Source: Thuidium tamariscinum
Lineage: Eukaryota > Streptophyta > Bryopsida > Hypnales > Thuidiaceae
Assembly: GCA_947034885.2 (NCBI GenBank)
Contig: OX344749.2
Coordinates: 13,655,501 to 13,719,500, forward strand
DNA length: 64,000 bases
Reading direction: 5' to 3'
Part shown: one piece after another, positions 23,979 through 34,924 of the stretch
How positions within the stretch are numbered: the first letter of the stretch is position 1
Layout of the letters: each line of letters starts with the position of its first letter
The notes under the pieces: model-generated
What the model was told of the DNA's origin: nothing
The model's input: only the letters and a program-made list of their open reading frames with translations
Databases searched by the model: none
Made by a program: the position numbers and the translations under genes

Positions 23979-24362
23979 TGGGTGGATGATCTGGATGGAT
24001 TGGGGCGGGGCTGAGATCCCTGGTCGAGTAGCGAGCTCTTGTGGGAGGCATTCCTTACTAGGGATGAAATTCCAGCAGGCGCTTGTTTGCAATGTGGTCC
24101 CGCAAAAAATGGTAACGGATGTCAATATGATGGATTGGTTATGGAATCTTGGATTCTTTATTAGAAAAATACATAATTGATTGTTACAATACAATGTACT
24201 AGGTAGGTGGAGAAAAAGTGAAGTTTATGAATGATAGTTTGGAGCCAAAACAATTTCTTAGTAGCTGTAGCTGCAGCAATATACGTGGCTTTGGTAGAAG
24301 AAAGGGCAACAACAAAATTGTTTTTGAGTTTTCAATGAAAGTGCATAAGATGAGTTGAGAAG

Positions 24363-24364
<2 letters not shown>

Positions 24365-24417
<53 letters not shown>
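24365..24417. repeat. (AT)n microsatellite
   Basis: An uninterrupted run of about 26 AT units within the Copia remnant, replacing coding sequence between its ST-GY and RNase H blocks. Confidence 0.95.
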
Positions 24418-24421
<4 letters not shown>

Positions 24422-24493
24422 AAAGTAGATTGTTGAAAATCAATATCCCAAGCCCAATCCACATTGCTCCAATGACTTAAGTAATGGTGAGTG

Positions 24494-25226
24494 GGCTCAT
24501 TACAAGAAAGACCGACTGATTTATGTAGCGTTTTCCACAGTATTGCTGAAATTTTCAGGAGTACTGTATAATTAGAAAAACAATTTTTTAAAAATGTAAA
24601 AAATATGTTTTAGGTATATACCTCTAAGAAGAAAGTACCCTAGGAAGGAATAGTGTAGGAAAATTCTCTAAGTAGGAGAACTAGAAAAGTGCAAATTTTC
24701 ATGAAAATAGGTACTTTGACATTTTAATTTGTAAAAAATAGGAAAAAGAATTTTAAAAAAAACTAAAAATTGTAAATTGGGGAGAACTTTATGATGAAGA
24801 GATTTCACAAAAAGAATGATCTCAAAACCATTTTAAATGTTCAAAAGTATGCACGCAAGGGAGGCCTGTTTGTGCACATATAGAGGAAAGAGAATAATGA
24901 TTTTAAAGATTTCCTTTGGTAGAAACATGCCTACCTAGTATGGGAATAGGCCACAGAAATTTCAGCTTTAGATCATTAATTTTGGATGCTCCCTAGTACT
25001 AAAAACCCCTAAACCGCAAAGTGTGACAAATTAGCTTAATTGAAATTTAATTATAAAATGATTTTTGAAAATTTCTGAAAAATAAGGAATTTGATTGTTG
25101 TCATGTCAGACATCTTTAGTCAAAATTTCAAGTTAATATGGTTCATACTTTAAAAGTTATAATCAATAACAACTCTGTCATTCAAAGTGTGACGCAAAAT
25201 AGTACCAGTCTTTCTTACAATCACCC
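24494..25226. mobile_element. MITE E, GGGTGATTGCAAGAAAC family, AGTG target duplication
   Basis: The right end, reversed, is GGGTGATTGTAAGAAAGAC and the left end is GGCTCATTACAAGAAAGAC. The flanks are AGTG at 24490-24493 and AGTG at 25227-25230. It is oriented opposite to MITE D, sharing its GAAATTTTCAAAAAT and TTTTTAGTACTA boxes. It separates two blocks of one Copia pol remnant, which shows directly that it is an insertion. Length is 733 bp. Confidence 0.85.
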
Positions 25227-25700
25227 AGTGGAGGATGAATGGAAAGTATTACAAAAATATGTAAGGCCAGTATTCATAATATGTAGCTTTCAAGTATCAA
25301 AAAAGTCTTTTAACACCAAGCCAATGAGGAAGGGCTAGATTAGCCACAAATCTTCCCAAGTTGTTGATAGAAAAATTAAGATCCGACATTGTACAAGTGA
25401 CCAAGTATTGAAAGTTGCCAATTGCTTGCTTGTAAGGTACATGAGTCATTGACTAGTAACTTTGTTTGGGATAAAATTAGTACTTTGATTCTATGAATAA
25501 CGAATCCCAACTTCAAATAGAGTGCTTATAAGATTGCAATTGTGCATATTGAATTTTAGAAGTAAATCGAAGATGTACTTATCTTGAAATAAGGTGAGTG
25601 TTTTAGTAGCATGATTACTTTGAATTTGAATCTCCAATATATCCTTTAGAAGTCTAGAGTCATTGTGGTCAAATTTTTTTGGCAATCCTACGAAGGTCAC

Positions 25701-27079
25701 TCTTGATTTTTAGAAAACTACATGAATTAAAAGATAAGGTCCATTTAATCAAAAGGCAAAAAAATTAATATAATTCTTAAGGTTATATATATATATATGT
25801 ACTTTGTAAAAACATCATTAGCGTTGAATAAATTAGTATTGATAAATTTTTATTAATAAATTAGCATTGATAAATATGGATCGTGCAAATTTTTCATAGT
25901 ATAGTGAATATAGGCATGGACAAATAATTTTTTGAATGTGCACAATGCAATAAATGTAAGGGGGATTCTAGAAACTTATTGCAATTGTCAAAAAATTCCA
26001 TCTTATCTATAAATATAGCAACATTCCAACAATTCAAGGGCATATAAGAATTTATTGTTCCAAGAAAAAAAATAATGAGCTATAAATCTACAATGAAGGT
26101 TGTGTAAGAAGAGGTTGTAAATCTACAAACAACCCATCACTTAAGTAACTATTTTAGGTTATGGGGTACCTTCACTCCTATGCATTATAGGATTAGTGAA
26201 TACTTTGGACTAGTTGTCTTCTTCCTTTGTTGGTAATGTCTTTCGGTGAAAGGCATATAGAGTTTGTTTTGTTTTTTGCTTTGATTTTTTTACAATTAGA
26301 ATTTAGGTTTGTAAAGCCATTGCTTGGAGTTGGGATTTTGTGTAGGCCTCATATTTTTGTTGTTGTGGGCATATGGAATTCAAGATTTTGCTTTGATTTT
26401 AGGATTTTGACTTTCATCATTACGGTGAAAACACCCAAACCCGTCCAAGTAAGGAATTCAGCATAGTTGGAGGCATTTTCTTTTAAAAATGATATTTTTC
26501 TAAGATTAGAGAGTGAAAATCATGAGTATTCCAAAAAAAATCAAAAATTTCAGAATTAGTATGTAATTTCTATAAATTTCCAAAGTGTTGGCTCCCTAGA
26601 TCACTGGAACCGTCCTGAAGGTGTACCTTTAACTGAACACCTGCTGAAATCAGCTGTCAGTGAATGAAAACTATACATGTGTCTTACAACTGCGTCAGCA
26701 ACTTAGAATTAAACATTTGTCGAACGCTTTAATAAATGCTTATGAACAGGTTTAGTGGTACTCTAGAATCCAGGGGACGGAATTCACGGAAATGGGTGTT
26801 TCTCCCTTATTGACATCAATGCTTTGTTGATGTTGCATGAGGTATGACCACAAATAAGACTATATTGGTTTTGCAATTGTTGGGCAATTTAGCCTATCAA
26901 TGGATATTGTTGAGATTAAGACACTGTCCATGCAAAGTAATAATTCTTCTGACGGGTGATGTCAGCGTTGGAGAGATTGATAGATTGTACTTTTATAAAC
27001 CAATAATATCTTATCTTCTGGTATTGTGGATGTTGGGTAGACTGAGAGATTGCAATTGAAAGTTTCTATTGATTTTGTA
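25701..27079. other. AT-rich, no supported gene
   Basis: The part from about 26420 to 26580 is similar to 21380-21540 (the AAAATCATGA-TTTTCC and ATTTCT-AATTTCCAAAGTG order is shared), so both derive from one repeat. An open frame at 26227-26466 is hydrophobic and unrecognised. Confidence 0.45.
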
Positions 27080-27081
27080 TA

Positions 27082-27355
27082 AGGTAGGTACACCTAAAAG
27101 CGCCAGTTTTTCATAATGTGCCTAGTTCCTGTTATTATGTTGTTCAGACTTTTTTTACAGTCTTGTTGGTGAGTGAAAGCATGTTCCAACGCACCAAAGA
27201 ACAGTGGATTTGGATTCCGTATGCAAAAGTTATTAATAGTCAAAGTGTGTTTGTGAAAGCGCCATCTATAGTCTGGGTACATGACTGATTTTGAAAATGT
27301 ATGCACATTGTACAGGGCGCTTTAAGGTCAGGTGCCATTTTGGGTGTACCTACCT
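27082..27355. mobile_element. AGGTAG-family MITE N, TA target duplication
   Basis: The left end is AGGTAGGTACACCTAAAA and the right end, reversed, is AGGTAGGTACACCCAAAA. TA flanks lie at 27080-27081 and 27356-27357. Length is 274 bp and it is non-coding. With the copies at 18182-18597 and 21375-21729 it defines one family. Confidence 0.75.
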
Positions 27356-27357
27356 TA

Positions 27358-29493
27358 AATAGAGAAAAACTGTGTCTCTTCATAAGGTTGATATTATTAT
27401 CATTTTTATGCTTGACTCTATTCAAATTTATTTAGATTGTTGTTCTTGTTGAAAGTTTGAGCCTTTTATTTCAGTGTTTTTTTCCGGCAATTTGGTGCAA
27501 AATAGCACCAAACTTTTTGGCCTGACATCAAGACTATAGAAAAGAAACAATAAAATTTTGGATGAAGTTTCTAATAAACTTCAAATTTTTTAAGATTACC
27601 AGATGAAATCGCTAGATAATGGATGAAATTAGAATGAGAAATATGTATTATGTGCTAATATGATCTATCCATTGTATGGATGAAAGTTGAAATTTGGAGC
27701 TCCATAGTAAAATGGAGTATTTCTATTTTGGCACTTCATAAAAAACGAAAAAAAAACAATGCCTTATTTCTCTTACATCGTTGAAGGAGTTGGATATAGA
27801 TATTGGCCATTGATTTTCATTTTTTAGGTGAAAGTTTGTTGGTCACAATTTGTTTTAGGGTTTAAAAGTAATATCTATAGGTGTATGAAATCACTACTAA
27901 AAAGAGTTGATTTATAAGATTTGTTAGAGTTCTAATGATATTATTTGTTTGTAAATGAAAAAAGATTCTCATGCATGAAAGAATGTATTATTAAAAGCTA
28001 TGAAGGTATTTTTGGTACATTTTAGAATCAACAATTGTATTGGTATTTATTGTGGTTTACATCCTCTTAAGCAATACTTGCAGATTTTGCAAGATATTAT
28101 GTTAATACGTTAATGGTATTGCTTGGAGGGGGGGCATGTTGCTACTTTTTTAGGTTCTTAATACTACATGGGGTCTTAAAACAATGACTAGCATTTTTTG
28201 AATGTGTGATAAGTATACTAAGTCAACTATAGATTGGCAAGTGAGTATGGAAGTTTATGTCTTGATCAAAAACTAGTTGTTTTAATTCAAAACTATGGAA
28301 ACTAATTCTTCTCTTGCAAATTCTTAAAAGAAGAAGAAAAGCATTTCATGACTACTTAATTTGTTGAAGTAAGTCTATCCTCCAGCCTAAGGAATATCGT
28401 CCTTTTTAGTTGTATTTTGCAATTCAATGACTTGTGTTGAACTACTAGCAAAGAAGATCATCAAACTTGAATCATATTCTTGTTTCTACAACCAATTTTT
28501 CATATTGTATTGCTAGTGTTTGTGTTTTTTGTAGTTTAAATGCAATGACTATTTGAAATTTTTACAATGTTGCTTGTTCTTCTCTATACTAGGTTGTCTA
28601 GAATACATGGCTTGAAATTTAGAACTTAGAAGTACCTAAAACTAGGGCTCAATTACACATTCTTATTTGTTACCATTTGAAATTCTACCATTGTACTAGT
28701 ACTAAATATATCAAAAAATTTAAGTATGAATGTAAGATATCGATTAAAAAAATATAGGGTATAGTAAATATGCTTCTAATATCTTTTTATGTTAAAATAG
28801 GATCATTTTAAATACAACAATGAAGGTAAATAGCCCCATGTCAAATACCTTCTTAACCATTAGAAAAGATTTGAGGGCATTGAGAGATTGCAAATTATTT
28901 TGAATTCCCAAAGTTTAGAAAACTAGGAGCATAAGGCTACATCAATAGTTTGACATGGTCAAGGAATTGCCACATTAGAATTTTTTTAATTTTTAATTAT
29001 TTTTTAAATAATTTTTAATTATTTTGATTTTTTTCCAAAAATTCAAAAATTTCAGTGAATAGGGCTAGTTCACAATTCTTAGACAACACATGGAACACCA
29101 TAAGAGGATTTTTGGCCCATTTAGAAGATTGTGGGTTTTCAAACACTAGGAACGATGGGAATGCTGAAACATTAGCATGTTGATGTAGTCGAGCAACTAC
29201 CATGTCAGAAAATACTAATTAATTAATTATTTAAATTAATTATTAAATGTTTTTTAAAAATATTTTTAAAAATCATTTTCTTTCTTTTTAATACATTCTA
29301 CAATTTTTGGAAAGAATTTTTTTTTTTTTTTTTTTTGAAATTCAAAAATTCAAACCAACAGGGTCTGGTCTACAACAGTGGGAATAGTTTTAGGGAACAA
29401 CCCTGAAACGGTCTTCCAAAGGCCCCAAAATCCTCTTATGGTAGGAAAATAGTCTTGAAACGGGCTTCTCTTGCCATCAAATCCCTTCTAGTG
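27358..29493. other. AT-rich repeat desert, no gene
   Basis: No supported coding frame. It contains stretches of TTAATTATTT-type sequence near 29.0-29.3 kb and a T-homopolymer of about 20 bases near 29.32 kb. Confidence 0.5.
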
Positions 29494-29497
29494 TTAA

Positions 29498-30421
29498 CCC
29501 CTAAAGGACCATTGTCCCTTCGGGGGACAAATGCAATTTTGGGCAGGTACCTACGGGCTGAATTTTTGTCTTGATTTCTTGAAACTTTTTTTAGAGATAG
29601 AAAAATTGAATATCTTCGTGGGGATATAATTTTTTTTCAATCGGTGACCGGGAACAAAAGTTATGCCCAAATAACCTCAAAACAGGGGACGGCGGGCAGT
29701 TCGGGCAGCAAAGAAAATTTTCGAATTTTTTTTTTTTGAATTTTTTTTCTTATAGATTATATTTTTGCCTATCTAGGAAGATTTGATTCATTTTATTTGG
29801 ATTTGTTATGAGAAAGTTATGGACATTCTTGTTTTTTGGGTAATTAGAGCATTTTCTTGGAAAAAATAACTTGTAGGATTCATTTCTGGATGCAATTTTT
29901 GCAATTTTTCAAAAAAACAAAATTTTCATGGTTTAGTTTACTTGCTAGAACAATCTCACCATTAGGATTAGTGCATTTTAATTCCATCTAAAAAATATTA
30001 ATATTTTAGATTTTCCTTTTATCTCTTACCTACTTCTACTTAACAATTTTTTTAAGAATGAAAATTAAGTTTTTTTGAATTTCTTTTTTTTCCCTAGATT
30101 CTCAACTCAATTTTGCATTAGAAATAATTAAAGCTCAAAACTCTTTAGTGCAAAATTTGTAAGTTAAAAATATTCAAAGTCAAAAAATCCAGTCTTGTAA
30201 TGTGCTGAAAAACTTGTTTTTCCCACTTTAAATGCAAGTATCTTGCAATTTGTGTGGTCAAAAATTCTGAATTTTTTTTCACTTTATCTTAGACTAGTGA
30301 GGTATAAGATCATATGGTTAGATGTGAAAAAAAATGAATGAATTTTTTTTTTTACTCTTTGCTATAGAATTGGCAGTTTTCAGTATTTTTGGGCAGAAAA
30401 CAGGGCTTGGTCCTTTAGGGG
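29498..30421. mobile_element. TTAA-flanked element G, CCCCTAAAGGACCA ends
   Basis: The element starts CCCCTAAAGGACCA and ends TGGTCCTTTAGGGG-like, with TTAA at 29494-29497 and at 30422-30425. Length is 924 bp. Inside the left end is GTCCCTTCGGGGGAC, a short hairpin. TTAA duplication together with ends beginning CCC is typical of piggyBac-type elements; Kolobok elements also use TTAA. No transposase is encoded. The copy at 47904-48821 is the same element in the opposite orientation. Confidence 0.75.
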
Positions 30422-30425
30422 TTAA

Positions 30426-32994
30426 ATTTATACCTTAAATTACAAAGAGTGATCTCCCAAAGATGGCAATACAAATTGTTTTGAATGTTTGGAAGCATTC
30501 TGAAGTTCAACCAAACATTTTGGGATTATAGTGAACTTTGGTGGCTTATTTCTTCTTTGTATGGTGTTTGTTTCTAATAAATGTTTTTGGGAAAGTTGCA
30601 CATTCTAGTACAATTTATGCCATTGAAATTTCATATTAATACAAAAATTTATGAGTGACTTAGAAGCATATTTTAGTAAAAAGAAGTTCAATCATAGATG
30701 TGTTTTTGCACCCTTTTTTGCTATTTCTTTTACATTTCAAAGTCATTTTGCAAAGCAAAGGAATCGATTGAATGATATTTTTTTCTCTAATGTGTTTATA
30801 TGTTGATTTTGAATCACTTTTTAGTTTGAAGTTTTTACATTTCAATAGGGTTAGAAATCAAAATCAATTCGCCCATGAATTTGCCTCCAAATGTGTTTTT
30901 AAGAAAATTTCAACGCCTTTTTTCAACACCAAAACATTATAATCTTGCAATATATGCACCCAAATGACTCCAAATTTGATCCAAGTCATCTACAACATGC
31001 ACACTATAAGATTGTATAGTTGAGATTTTCATAAGTGGCATGTAGACTTATAAGGCTTGAAAAGCAAGGATGCTTTTAGACACATTTGGAATTAGGGCAA
31101 TGAGGGGTTAAGATCTAAATGTCTCGGGCCTTTTTTGAGCTTCCTGGGATTTTTTCTAAATTGAAAAAAAAATTTAATTTTTCATTACTTTCATCAATTT
31201 TTGTTTAATTGTAGCTATACAAATTACAAATCATACTAGACTTGTTAGAGATCACATGGAAAAAGAATATACAATGATATCACTTATGGATTGAAAAATT
31301 ATAATGTATGATGATAAGGGTGTTATAATTGCAAAAGTTATTTGAAGTCTTTCAATCTTCTTTTCACATGTCAAATCTAAAAAAATTAATCACCAAAAAA
31401 ATATGAAATTAAAGGGCATAATATACACAACTCCAATCAATTTGTGGCTTTTCAAAATCTACTCTACATTTTTTTGATTGAATCTCTAATGTGATTTTTT
31501 TAATCTAAGCTCTAACATATTTGAGGCTCATCTCTAGGAGCCCTTAACACTAGAAATTAAGTTTTGCAATGGGCACCCTTACACTAATTCTTGAATAGAA
31601 AAATCACAATCATTCATTTTCAAAATCAGATTTTGATACTAAAAAGTAAAAATAGACTTCAAAATAAAAATTTTAAATAAAAATTTTAAAAAATAATATC
31701 TTGTTTAGGTTTTATTTAACTTTAAAGTTTTATTGACACTATAATCTGATGCCTTGGGCATTTATGAGTTAAGGATTAAGCAATAAACAACATTCATTGC
31801 AAGGGTTGACAACTATAGAAATTTTTTGTCAAAAAAACTTAGATAAAGGTTAGGCAACTATTAATCTTAGCTATGCAAATAGAAACCAATGACATTGAAT
31901 AAACAAACATTTTTCAATCCTCACCATTTGACATGTAGCATGTGTACATATTCACAAAAATCTACAAAGGTTGGATACGTTCTGTAAAGTTTTTTTGCTT
32001 TGCTATAAGAACTAGGCAATATAAATTTTGATCGAAGAAATTGGATTGGAGAAAAGAACATATTCTAGTGACAAAGATAGCAACATAATGATCTATATTC
32101 TAATATTCTACAAAATAAGTTTTCCATTGAATTAAAAGAAAGGATAACAAATACCAAACCTATTCTAGTATGAACCACCCAACTATGAGTGGAAATTTGG
32201 GTAGAAATTCAAAGACTCTTTTTATTCACAAATGTATTATAATTTGCAAATTAAGAAAATCATTAATATGCATGATCTCATTCTAGCCTTGAATTTGCCT
32301 TTTATATGCCTTCCTACCATGCTTAATTGCTTTCTATTTTTATACTAATGTAAGAAGATATTAACTAAAAATATCTTTCACTTTGTTCTTGGAAATATTG
32401 GAGTGACTTAAGCCATTGTTATCTTTTCATAGATATGTACATGGTTGTATTACACATACACACATGGTGTATCAAATGTAACTAGAAACATATTCTATCT
32501 TCCAATTGTTTTTAAAATGGACTCTTGGTCTTGTAAAGATTAATCTACAATACTTATGAAGATTTCATATATTGCATTATTATACATGTATGTCTTATTG
32601 AATTTTTCAAAAATAAATAAATATAGATTGGCTAAACTTTAGTCTTGATTCTTTTACAAGTCATTACTAATTTACTAAGCCTCAAAATTAGATATTGGCA
32701 TTGATTTTGATGGCTACAAATTTAGAAGCTTGTATTTCCTTCAACTAATTTTTTTTTCAATAAAATTTGTGAAGTGGTACTTCTCTTGAAGTCTAATATA
32801 GTGTGACCTCGCCTTCATCTTTTCAATGACAAGAAAATTATATTTTAAATCCAAAGCAGTTTGTTTACATTTACATAAATTAGAGATGGTTTTGGTTTTG
32901 AAATTATGTGATTATTTCACAAATGATTATATATTCATAATGAACAAAAGATCATGTCTTTTCAAATTTAAGAAGATCATGAATATGGAAATGG

Positions 32995-33033
<39 letters not shown>

Positions 33034-33434
33034 TATGCTTGCATGGACCTGGGCTTTAAATAACATGTTTTATTTGTATTATTTATAATTGAAGGTAGTG
33101 GTTTATTTATTTGCTTTTGATGACTAGCCAAACAACACATTTGTTTACTTTTATTTACACTAGTCATGTTGGTCACCAATTGTTAAAGTTTTCAACAGAA
33201 CCCTTATTCATTTTTTGCAAATTTTACTATTTATTTCTTGATTTTGACATCAGATTCTAAAAACAAAGGTCAAATTACATTGTAGTAGTTATTGTGGTAA
33301 ACAATTCATGCCAATCCAAGTTGTTTTAAATGTTTCGGAGCAATTCAAAGTTTCAAATCTAGACATATGTGGATTACACTAAACCTTAGTGGCTTGTTTT
33401 TTCTTTACTTTTTTGGAGGAAATTGTTCATACTA
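30426..33434. other. AT-rich repeat desert, no gene
   Basis: No supported gene in 3 kb. A (TA)n tract of about 30 bases starts near 33000. Confidence 0.5.
32997..33028. repeat. (TA)n microsatellite
   Basis: Pure alternating TA run. Confidence 0.95.
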
Positions 33435-33545
33435 CACTACAAAAAAATGAATGTCTACAATGACTACAAGATGATTGCAAAATGACTATAATAGTCATTT
33501 TGCAGTCATCTTACAGTCATCGTGGACACTCATTTTTTTGTAGTG
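33435..33545. mobile_element. CACTA-type MITE, 111 bp, CTA target duplication
   Basis: The ends are CACTACAAAAAAATGA and TCATTTTTTTGTAGTG. CTA flanks lie at 33432-33434 and 33546-33548. The whole element is a palindrome built around GACTGCAAAATGACTATA-like and inverse arms. It is tiny and non-coding. Confidence 0.85.
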
Positions 33546-33685
33546 CTAGTCTAGTTTGTGTGGTTAAAATTTCATATCAATCCAAGAAGTTATGAGTGAT
33601 TTGAAAGAATTTAAATGGATGGAAGTTTAACCTTAAAGATGCTTTTTGACACTCTTTTGACATTTTTTGACATTTCAAAGCCATT

Positions 33686-33827
33686 CACTACAAGAAAAGT
33701 GGACCCTAATTAACAATCTTAAGATGATTCGGACATCTTGATTCAGCAATTTTCAACATAGTTGTGTTAAATTGTACATTTTGTGTTGGTTTGGACATCT
33801 TGATTTGGGCCCTATTTTCTTGTAGTG
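33686..33827. mobile_element. CACTA-type MITE, 142 bp, ATT target duplication
   Basis: The ends are CACTACAAGAAAA and TTTTCTTGTAGTG. ATT flanks lie at 33683-33685 and 33828-33830. It contains two copies of GGACATCTTGATT. Non-coding. Confidence 0.85.
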
Positions 33828-34176
33828 ATTTTAGAAACACAATGAGTCCATTGAATGATATTTTTTTGGCCAATGTATTTGTATGTTGGTTTGGAAGTAC
33901 TTTGTAGTATAATACTTCATTTAAAGAATTCCCACTTAGTTTGGTATAAGTTACAATTGTACACTAGAAGTCCCTTGAGTAGCATCACCAAATCATAAAA
34001 GGTGCTAATATCTAGGATTAGTATTAATGTACAAAAATTGCTCAAAAAACACAATCAATGGGGCAATTTAAGCTTCAAAAAAAATTGTTTGGCAAGTTGG
34101 CTAGTTCAAAAAGTGCAAAAGCACTAAAATGGACCAAACGGAAACAAAGTGCTAACAAAGGCTATGAGTGTTTTAA

Positions 34177-34920
34177 CCCCTAAAGCCCTGAGTTGTGTTT
34201 TTTGGCAACATGAGTTTTTTGGGCAACTCACTACGAATGGATTTTTTTCTTTTTTTTCTTTGAAATGTTTATACAAGATGTGCCCAAGGAATAGCTTTAA
34301 GGCCCAACAATTTTCACAACTTTTGACTTTGTGGTTAAAAAGTTATGGCATGATATGTTGTTTTCTTTACTTGGAGGGCAGCCCGGGCAGCTGAAAAAAC
34401 TTCTTTAAGAAAACTTTTTTTTTCAAAAGTGAAATTTCATATTGATTCTTTAGGTTTTTACAGACATGGGAAGCTTTGTTTCCTTCCATTTGGATTAAGG
34501 AATCAAAAGTTATGAGGAATTTTAGTTTGCGGGTAGGTATGGTTTTCAAAGATTCCATACCTACCCGCAAACTAAAATTCCTCATAACTTTTGATTCCTT
34601 AATCCAAATGGAAGGAAACAAAGCTTCCCATGTCTGTAAAAACCTAAAGAATCAATTTGAAATTTCACTTTTGAAAAAAAAAGTTTTCTTAAAGAAGTTT
34701 TTTCAGCTGCCCGGGCTGCCCTCCAAGTAAAGAAAACAACATATCATGCCATAACTTTTTAACCACAAAGTCAAAAGTTGTGAAAATTGTTGGGCCTTAA
34801 AGCTATTCCTTGGGTACATCTTGTGTAAACATTTCAAAGAAAATAAAATAAAAAATCCATTCGTAATGAGTTGCCCAAAAAACTCATGTTGCCAAAAAAC
34901 ACAGCTTAGGGCTTTAGGGG
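34177..34920. mobile_element. TTAA-flanked near-perfect palindrome, two 366-base arms
   Basis: TTAA lies at 34173-34176 and 34921-34924. Between them the left arm (34177-34542) and right arm (34555-34920) are inverted copies with only scattered differences, joined by a 12-base loop (34543-34554). Each arm starts CCCCTAAAGCCCT, the end shared with the TTAA family. Because of the symmetry, both strands carry almost the same 84-codon frame; this is a by-product and not a gene. High arm identity against decayed surroundings means the duplication is recent or is being maintained. A transcript would form a long double-stranded RNA. Confidence 0.85.
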
Positions 34921-34924
34921 TTAA

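Larger units (their letters stand above)
24180..25700 (-). pseudogene. Ty1/Copia pol remnant (reverse transcriptase end and RNase H), split by MITE E
   Basis: On the minus strand, 25490-25700 encodes a reverse-transcriptase tail (LLKDILEIQIQ, TLTLFQDKYIFDLLLKFNMH), matching the Copia pattern LG-EI...LTLSQ-KYI...F-M. At 25270-25400 follows a block like SRFMANP--HW--VKR--RYLK. After MITE E come 'NVDWAWDIDFQQSTF' (24420-24470, Copia ADWAGD-D-R-STSGY) and 'VALSSTKATYIAAATATKK' (24240-24310, RNase H). Stops, a frameshift and an AT microsatellite separate the blocks. It is a dead retrotransposon fragment; no LTR is identified. Confidence 0.75.

Noticed and set aside
24199-24464. Minus-strand frames rich in Ile-Tyr repeats.
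   Set aside because: Translation of the (AT)n microsatellite; the real coding signal there is the Copia remnant in a broken frame.
34367-34730. Two almost identical 84-codon frames on opposite strands.
   Set aside because: They are a consequence of the palindrome; the frame has no protein features and includes element sequence shared with non-coding copies.
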